A DNA stretch of 64,000 bases from the NCBI GenBank assembly GCA_037903355.1, contig JBAJFE010000026.1, forward strand, positions 2,046,001 through 2,110,000. Reading direction: 5' to 3'. The notes beneath the pieces were generated by a model that was not told the origin of the DNA, searched no databases, and saw only the letters and a list, made by a program, of their open reading frames with translations. Positions within the stretch are counted from its first letter, which is position 1. Each line of letters begins with the position of its first letter. Position numbers and translations under genes: made by a program. This document shows positions 58,201 through 64,000 of the stretch, in pieces. Source of the stretch: Trichuris trichiura. Lineage: Eukaryota > Nematoda > Enoplea > Trichinellida > Trichuridae.

Positions 58201-61200
58201 GCCAGAAAATGAAAATACCAGCCTGGATGGATCAGCTAACGAAGCAGAGACATTTTTGCAAGAAGAGCTGATTGAGTTGCATGAACTGAAGCCTAAGTTT
58301 AAGAGTGGCTACAGTCATTTCTGGTTGCAGCATCAAATTGCGACACTTTACCCTGAATTATGGAAGATCGTTAAAAAGTATTTGGTTGAACGTGGGTTCA
58401 ATCTTAGTTATGGAGACTTAAGAACGAATATTGAACCTGACGTGGAAAAATTGGTATTAGGGCACCAGCTAGCCACCACAGATTTGCCAACATAGCCAAC
58501 TTTTCCTACTTGTTAAAGTCAAATAGTAAACTTGAATGAATAATACTTCGGAGAACCGACGTCCAGCATTCAACGCATAATACTGTTGTTGTTAACAAGG
58601 CGACTACATAAATTTGACCGTGTGCGGTTTCTGCGACTGAAGTTAAGTGCCAGTTAGTCACACGGTTTACTCCCGTTGTAAATAAGAGAACGCAGCAGTA
58701 CCCAAACGATTCACAACCCAACTGGATCCGTCGTCAGCGATAGGACACACAAAGGGAGCACTTATCTAGTTTCATCGTTAGCGACAGGCCTTGTACCCTG
58801 TTCAGACGGATTTTCCGTGTTTGTATGCTCTTACCTTCTTTGACTTACAATGATGCTATTGAAGCCCCAGCAAAGGGTGACGCAGCTGAGCGTGGAAGAA
58901 GTTTCGACCAATTCCATATGACTAAGGAACCTTCACGTTCGTTCACTCGGCAAAGAAGAGCAGTTACAGGTCGTCTGAAATACTTAGACCACGCGACTGA
59001 AAAACACTGCACACGTGTCAGGAATTAGATTTAGATTCGTTACTGCCTTTTCCATATGGTGCGAAAATCGAACTTGCAGGGCCGGTTTTCACCAGAGAAA
59101 AGTCAACAGCAAATTCATTGTTGAAATCTTCGGTAAGACAGGTACTCTAATAAACGCGAAAGAACCTATTTAAAAATTGGGAATCACTGGTCTAACGCGA
59201 TAGCATCCTCTCTGCCAGAACGTTGGCAGAAGGTTGTTGAATGTAATGGAAATTATATTTAATAAACGAAGTATCTGTAATTTAGTTATATGAGTGCTTG
59301 AAGATAATAAAAGAAGGCTCAGAACTTTTTCTCAGGCCTAATAAACCGCTTTCTGAGGTAATGGGTAACGTCATCCTATTCATCCGTTACTACAACATCG
59401 TTATTTAGCAATGTTCAGCATTTTGTGTTGCATAAGATGCTATTGAAACCCCAGCAAAGGGTGACGCTTTGTGACTTTCACACCGCTTTTTTGGCTTTCT
59501 GTTTCAGGGTGCGTTTGCAGGGCCCAGAGATGACTATAAGACCAAATATTTAAAAATTCTACAGCAGAAGGACTGTTCAAATGTATGCGATTACAAAGCT
59601 GGTACATGCGCGCTGTCCGACGAAAATCAAAGATGCATTGACATGTGCAGTTTTGGGCCCTGTTTAAATGGTGGAACATGTATTTCACATTCCTCAGGGT
59701 ATAGATGTTCTTGCGCAGAACACTACAGTGGACGCAACTGCGAAACTTATACGCTAATCGTTGGGGGTAAATGTCCGAAGGTTGGTGGGGTCTTGCTGCA
59801 TGTGGTCCATGTTCCTGTGACATTGAAAAGGGCTACGGAAGCAACTGTGACATGGCAACTGGAGCCTGCGGATGCAAGGTATGACAACGCCTTAATGGTG
59901 TGCATTCGTTATTGTTCAATAGGCATTTTAATGCAATGATTGTACTTATTATTATGCAACAATGTATTTGGTTTTCTTGATATTGAGTGAATTTGCGATC
60001 ATGAAAAAAAATCTTTACCACTGCGTAGTTGGGCTGCCTGTTAAAGAAAAAGCAATATTGAAAATGGTAATGTAGTAACAGAAGCAGTAACGCTCCAAGA
60101 AGGAAAGAAGTTGCACCGTGCTTACAAGTGTCTTCCCTCCAGTATACAATTTTAGGATAGCAGTTACATGGATCCAGGAAGTGGCCGTTGTTTGCCCTGT
60201 GATTGCAATTTTCCTACTGGTGCCCTTAATTCTTCTTGCGATCGCTCAACGGGGCAGTGCTATTGCCGTGGCGATGTGATTGGCAGACGCTGTGACAAAT
60301 GCCAAAACAAAAGGGCTCAGATTAGTCACATTGACGGGCACTGTGAAAGTAAGTTTAATATTGCAAAAATAATGCAGTGGAGACTATGAAGGTTGCCTGT
60401 TCCTGTGTTCGTAAAATAAGACCACAATTATTTATTTGATTATTTTATTTTGTGCCTTCTTGGAAACTCTGAGCTTCTGGATTAGTCCAAGAAAATATGT
60501 TCAATACTCCTATTAGAACTTATAATTCTATCCAAGATTCTGTTTATGCCAGTGATCTTTGTTCCTGCGTTGCATTGCTTTAAAGTATGAAATTCTGATT
60601 TTAAAATATTCACTTTAAACTGTGTGAACCTGAGCATCAAATTTTCGCTTTTAACTCATTGCTTTCAAGTACCAGATATTATTTTCTTCCAGAAGCAATG
60701 GATACGTAGCATTTATTAACGGATACGTAAGTTTTCATGATAAAGCTTTCTACGGTAGGTCCCGTTCGTTGATGGTTAAAACTTTTCTTCCCGAGCTTTC
60801 AGGTCCTCTTTTGACCCGTCATCAGCGGTGAGAGTTAGTTAAAATCCCGAAGCTACATTTTATCTAAGCAATTTTTTATTTAATGAGAAATTTGTCATAT
60901 CGCCCGGTCTGCTCGTTATTGCCTATTTATTAACAGTTGCTGTCTCAACACTTATTGTCGGTATGATGAAACAGCTGCTAGAAGTTTTTATAGTTACTGT
61001 CAAACATTTTGTTTTCAGTCGAGTCATAACTATCTGACCGAAATTTGTAGTATTGGTACTTAGAGGACTCAATTCCCTTCGCGCTTCGTCCTTCCGTTCG
61101 CTCGCAAAGCATTATTAGCATTTATTTTGCTAATGAGAAATTATCGTTATCTAATAAAAATTGCGAGAATCCTTTTACTCCGTACTAATCTAATAAACGT

Positions 61201-63959
61201 TTAAGTTGCAATAAATGGATGCCCGGAAAGTTGGGAAGCGAAGCTTCTATGGAGATCCGTGGCCAAAGGTACCGTTCAGTCTAAGGCTTGCCCGAAGGGC
61301 TGGCGTGGCAAAGCTTTTCGGAGATGCGGTATGAATGGCATTTGGGAATCCCCGCGGTTGGAGAAATGTGTTAAAGAAGAATTGGAACTGCTGGAAGAGA
61401 GAGTAGCTTTTTACCGTACAGTTAGAATAACTATGGCAAAGCGTGATTTTCAGGTACACCTTCTGGATTCTTCCCGTCAAAGCGCGGCAGCTGCAGCAGC
61501 GGTAAGTTGGATGGCGGAGAAGCTGAAGAACTCAACTCAGAACCAAGTGCTGTACGGTAGCGACGTTATGACAGTTGCTAACATTGTCTCTCATATACTG
61601 AAAGTGGAACTTGAAAACTCCAGTTCACCTCTTGCTTACCGGCATGATCGGCATTTTTTGTCGGTAATTATTAGCTCTTTCTGGAATGTAAAACTTTTCT
61701 TTTTCGTTTTGTTTTCTTCAGCAGGAGGGCGCTTTATTTTATTATGTTTAGGTACATTCATATTATTTTACTTCTTGATAAATTAGTTAAATTTGAACTA
61801 TTGCTGTTTTTTTGTTTGGAGATTAAGTATTTGTTATACATATAAGGATTAATGCGCCACCGTTGAGGAAAATTCAACTAAAACTGACCGGCAGGCACTA
61901 GCTGGGCACCACCGTCTGCCTGCGCATATCATTTTACGCTAACCGCGTACTCCTAAATCTGCTTCTTACGAAGTGAAAAACTAGTCAATGAATGCAAAGA
62001 GGGACATATGTGATGTAGAACTCAAAAATGGGGTTGGCGGAGGAAGATCGCAGGAATAAGGGTAAATTAAGAGTAAACTTAAAGAAAGTGAATTATTTGT
62101 ACTGAAATGCGAGAAGCAGGAAGAGTGATAGTAAAAGAAAAAAATTAACTTACGTTTTATTAATTAGGACCGTGTAAGCCCAGGAATGATCCGTGAGCAC
62201 TTTTTTGTTCTTTGAAATTTCTGACATCATAATGGGGCATCTATTTATTATTCGTCATACACGTACAGATTAATATGCCATTTTACCGTTGAAGACGGGT
62301 CAAGATAGAAACCGAAAATTCCGGATGTGTACTTTTCTAGATCTTTTACGGCTTTTCCCGTTCTTATCTGCTTGGTATCTGTAATTCAAACGAAACAATT
62401 GCTCTACGAGCGGGTGGATGAGCGATTATTAGGAAAAAATTGAACAGGACCATTACACTCAACTTTATTTTTCAGAGCTTTCGGAACGCTCTGGTTCCGT
62501 CGTCAGTGAGGTGGAGGACGAAACTAGAGCGTTCCGAAAGCTCTGAAAAATAAAGTTGAGTGTATTGGTTCTGTTCAATTTTTTCTTCCTCCTCCACCTC
62601 ACTGACGACGGAACTAGAGTGTTCCGAAAGCTCTGAAGAGTAAAGTTTAGTGTATTGGTCCTGTTCAATTTTTTCCTAATAATCGCTCATCCACCTGCTG
62701 GTAGAGCAATTGTTTCGTTTGAATTACAGATACCAAGCAGAAAAGAACGGGAAAAGTCGTAAAAGATCTAGAAAACTATTAAACATCATCCCGTTACGAA
62801 GCATCCAGTTTTCGGATGTGTACTTGTTTAACATAAACGTATCATACAGTAATTAAACTTTATACGATGAAAATAAACAAATATGTGAAAGAAATAAAAA
62901 GATGACAAAAACTAATAAATAAAGTTAAGTAGACTATAGATTAATTCAAGTAAATAAGAAGTAACAAAGTATAATAATAGCAATAATTAAATCAAATGTA
63001 TTAATAAGATAACAGTAAAACAGTTACAAAAAACTAAAAAATGACTAATAAAGCAAAAGGAACACAAATTTTGGTAGCAGGGTATGATGTATTGGACGTT
63101 TCCTAAAGGGAGTGTAGCTTTTCGTATTCAAAGTATACTGATTATGCTGGATCCGTTATTCTACGAAGAAATTCGTGGCTTGCAGGGCATTTATGATCCC
63201 ATCTTCCGCTCCATATGCTAATGGGGTCACCGCTTTTACCCGTTTTTTGGTGTAGTGAGTATCTGTACGAATGTTGCATAAAAATGAGAAAAGGTGTTGA
63301 AAATTTTTCGTCAGTGAGACCAAGTCATTCTATTTCTCCCATCTTCTGCAAGTGACCATCAATCTTCGCCTGCGTAGCGCACACTCAGAAGAGCGTACGT
63401 CACGTCCGGATGTTATTCCAACTGATGCTCCATATGCATCTTTGATAAACATTTGTTTTAGTTCTTGTGGTGGGCTTTTAAAGTTGTTTTAATTAAAAAT
63501 AAATTATGATACTCCCTAGTTTTTTTTAATTTTTATTTATTGACCTTTCTCTACTCTTTGTTACTGGTTGCCCTATTTCTAACTGAGTTAAAGTTTTATT
63601 TTTTTCTAGAACGTCATTGCTTCATTGGATGAAGCGTTTTCCCTGGACCAACAAGAGCACATAGGAATTCCAGAGGAACAGCTGAGTTTGGAAAAGCTAA
63701 AGCTTATTCGTAGGCTACACGATTACGGATTTCGTATTGCTTCCTACCAACAGAAAAGCAAATCGGACCCGATTTTTTACAGGGGAAAAAATATAGGTAG
63801 TTACGTAAGCTTTTTTACGGTGCTACGATGGGAACCTTTCAGTTTACTCAGTCGAACATGTAGATACTCCTGCTACCGGAAACATGCAAAGAATTTTAAC
63901 CGTAGGAAAATCAAAGAAGATTGTCATTCTAGACTTTGAAATACCGCCATCTACCCAAG
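46223..63959 (+). CDS. CELSR: Flamingo/CELSR-type cadherin EGF LamG adhesion GPCR (5' part)
   Basis: Sixteen exons: 46223-49424, 50509-50791, 51788-52068, 52201-52326, 54505-54730, 54782-54986, 55036-55122, 55206-55518, 56059-56225, 56280-56426, 56490-56597, 59508-59878, 60156-60348, 61206-61663, 63610-63796, 63843-63959, continuing past the window. CELSR proteins act in planar cell polarity and axon guidance. Order: signal peptide (residues 1-20), pro-region with basic RSRRRR near 117-122, nine cadherin repeats (DVNDHNP, DENDNAP, DVNDHPP, DVNDNPP, DVNSPP, DVNDNAP, DVNDNPP, DVNDHAP linkers), EGF modules (CVREPCINYEAC; CFSSPCRSGGTC), LamG1, EGF (CEENPCLNGATC), LamG2, EGFs, laminin-EGF pair (GWWGLAACGPCSCD; CLPCDC), hormone-receptor domain and start of GAIN. 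Exon 2/3 ends are the least sure. One base is missing near 59776. Confidence 0.95.
52327..54504 (+). other. CELSR intron 4 (2.2 kb) with a small foldback
   Basis: The EGF module reading ...CPEDFTG at 52326 is completed by GKNCEL at 54505, in phase, so this 2178-bp stretch is an intron. It contains the short foldback at about 53005-53142 and no recognisable coding sequence. Confidence 0.8.
53005..53142. repeat. Short foldback element
   Basis: Arms about 53005-53052 and 53091-53142 are near-perfect reverse complements: TTGTAAAAGA, TTTTATGGTAG, TGCCC and TTTTAGCGTT on the left recur in reverse order on the right (AACGCTAAAA, GGGCA, CTACCGTAAAA, TCTTTTACAA). The loop is about 40 bp. No coding content; a non-autonomous foldback MITE distinct in sequence from the 32.9 and 62.5 kb family. 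Confidence 0.75.
55643..55831. mobile_element. 185-bp MITE, pogo/Tc1-type, with TA target duplication
   Basis: Inside the CELSR intron between 55518 and 56059. Terminal inverted repeats start CAGTAAAACCCC and end GGGGTTTTACTG, flanked on both sides by TA (55643-55644 and 55830-55831). The inner part of the repeats continues as GTTGACCAC/GTGGTCAAC. The interior repeats GTGGTCAA- and GGTCAAC-type units about eight times in both orientations. No transposase frame. TIR and TA duplication place it with Tc1/mariner/pogo-mobilised MITEs. Confidence 0.85.
57228..58150 (+). pseudogene. Decayed mariner transposase
   Basis: Lies in CELSR intron 56598-59507. Pieces in different plus frames match mariner transposase in order: a start MDSGKAHFQN near 57228, a helix-turn-helix fragment CRRWHSRFQSR near 57350, RLHEMGEIQKYANRV at about 57510, LNTCKELLKSHRKRSFLWRI to 57650, GEK followed by IYGNPKRK near 57660-57690, LLCVCWDYD near 57765, HDNARP near 57918 (a DDE/D catalytic region), and FFGSKP near 58110. 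Several stops and frameshifts make it dead. Terminal repeats were not identified. I give no repaired version. Confidence 0.88.
58159..58186. repeat. Perfect GC-rich hairpin, 13-bp stem
   Basis: Left arm CCCCTGGGCCCCC (58159-58171), loop TT, right arm GGGGGCCCAGGGG (58174-58186). The stem is perfect and every base but one per arm is G or C, in a region otherwise about 60 percent AT. It lies between the end of the mariner remnant and the hAT fragment. Confidence 0.9.
58200..58495 (+). pseudogene. hAT transposase C-terminal fragment (ZBED5/SCAND3-like)
   Basis: Open plus frame ending at 58495. HFWLQHQIATLYPELWKIVK and DLRTNIEPDVEKLVLGHQ resemble the dimerisation region at the end of domesticated and mobile hAT transposases of the ZBED5/SCAND3 group. 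The usual segment between YLVERGF and DLR is missing, so the fragment is internally deleted. No DNA-binding or catalytic part is present. It sits in the same CELSR intron, directly after the mariner remnant. Confidence 0.6.
58852..59467. repeat. 32-bp direct repeat pair 584 bp apart
   Basis: 58852-58883 and 59436-59467 are the same 32 bases except one (GAAGCCCC versus GAAACCCC). Both contain CCCAGCAAAGGGTGACGC. The second copy ends 40 bp before CELSR exon 12. They may mark the ends of an inserted element or an old unequal duplication. Confidence 0.8.
60745..60865. repeat. Partial relative of the foldback family
   Basis: GAGCTTTCAGGTCC, GACCCGTCATCAGCGGTGA and flanks resemble the core (GAGCTTTCGG..., GTCGTCAGCGATGA) of the elements at 32.9 and 62.5 kb. 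Only the core and part of one arm are seen. Lies in the CELSR intron 60349-61205. Confidence 0.45.
62305..62835. repeat. Foldback element, copy 2, with internal tandem duplication
   Basis: In CELSR intron 61664-63609. Arms about 62320-62462 and 62650-62800 are reverse complements (CTAGATCTTTTACG against CGTAAAAGATCTAG; GGATGAGCGATTATTAGG against CCTAATAATCGCTCATCC). Between them the unit GTTCCGAAAGCTCTGA...GTGTATTGGT(T/C)CTGTTCAATTTTTTC is duplicated in tandem, about 105 bp per copy. Outer ends share CATCC(A/G)GTTTTC with the 32.9 kb copy. No transposase. Confidence 0.78.
62840..63609 (+). other. Remainder of CELSR intron 14
   Basis: Very AT-rich, 62850-63070 in particular, with no coding sequence. 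It ends at the TTTTTCTAG acceptor before exon 15 at 63610. Confidence 0.6.
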
Positions 63960-64000
63960 GTGAGTGTGCTTCCCTTGATACCATATCAGTGTTGCTACTG

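Noticed and set aside
62465..62668. Minus-strand frame with an internal repeat (LNRTNTLNF twice)
   Set aside because: It is produced by the tandem duplication inside the foldback element and has no family match.
1..64000. U12-type introns (ATATCCTT or GTATCCTT donors with TCCTTAAC branch sites) in the annotated genes
   Set aside because: None of the introns I placed carries these signals; all are U2-type GT-AG or GC-AG.
1..64000. CRISPR arrays, riboswitches, bacterial operons
   Set aside because: The sequence is spliced eukaryotic DNA; no regular spaced repeats or bacterial signals were seen.

Overview
The window reads as nuclear DNA of a nematode, most likely an enoplean (Trichuris/Trichinella-like) species. 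Genes are dense, intergenic gaps are short, and most introns are only about 45-60 nt with GT-AG ends. Products are animal orthologues (NOSIP, SNRNP40, MED22, HAP40, LIPT1, SIRT4, Flamingo/CELSR). A U11/U12 minor-spliceosome subunit (SNRNP25) is present; Caenorhabditis lacks that machinery, but basal nematodes such as Trichinella are reported to keep it. The species call is inference, since no rRNA or mitochondrial marker is present. Exon boundaries were worked out by hand from splice signals, reading phase and remembered family motifs; no alignment was run.

Layout, 1-21.6 kb: compact housekeeping block. A PH/coiled-coil protein (minus, cut by the window edge), RPS14 (+), SIRT4 (-), ZIP7/SLC39A7 (+), proteasome beta-2 PSMB7 (-), an unassigned four-exon gene (+), RPS2 (+), MED22 and HAP40 (+, 128 bp apart), then a minus-strand trio NOSIP - SNRNP40 - LIPT1 (157 and 241 bp apart), and an MBD2/3-like gene (+) with no visible methyl-CpG-binding domain. 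HAP40 and LIPT1 converge with only 20 bp between stop codons.

21.6-27.5 kb: no gene recognised. 27.5-38.0 kb: two tandem SLC26-family anion transporter genes (17 and 15 exons) followed at 179 bp by SNRNP25, all on the plus strand. 38.6-39.2 kb: a GNAT acetyltransferase (-). 39.2-46.2 kb: 7 kb without a recognised gene.

46.2-64.0 kb: 5' part of a Flamingo/CELSR adhesion GPCR: nine cadherin repeats in one 3.2 kb exon, then EGF, laminin-G, laminin-EGF, hormone-receptor and GAIN-region exons. The seven-transmembrane part lies beyond the window. Its longer introns carry mobile-element debris: a 185-bp pogo/Tc1-type MITE, a decayed mariner, a hAT fragment, foldback elements and a GC-rich perfect hairpin.

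Functional themes: splicing (SNRNP40, SNRNP25, NOSIP-family), transcription and chromatin (MED22, MBD2/3), translation (RPS14, RPS2), proteolysis (PSMB7), mitochondrial lipoylation (LIPT1, SIRT4), ion transport (ZIP7, two SLC26) and planar polarity (CELSR). Short head-to-tail spacing in three clusters suggests operons with trans-splicing, but this is not shown by the sequence alone.
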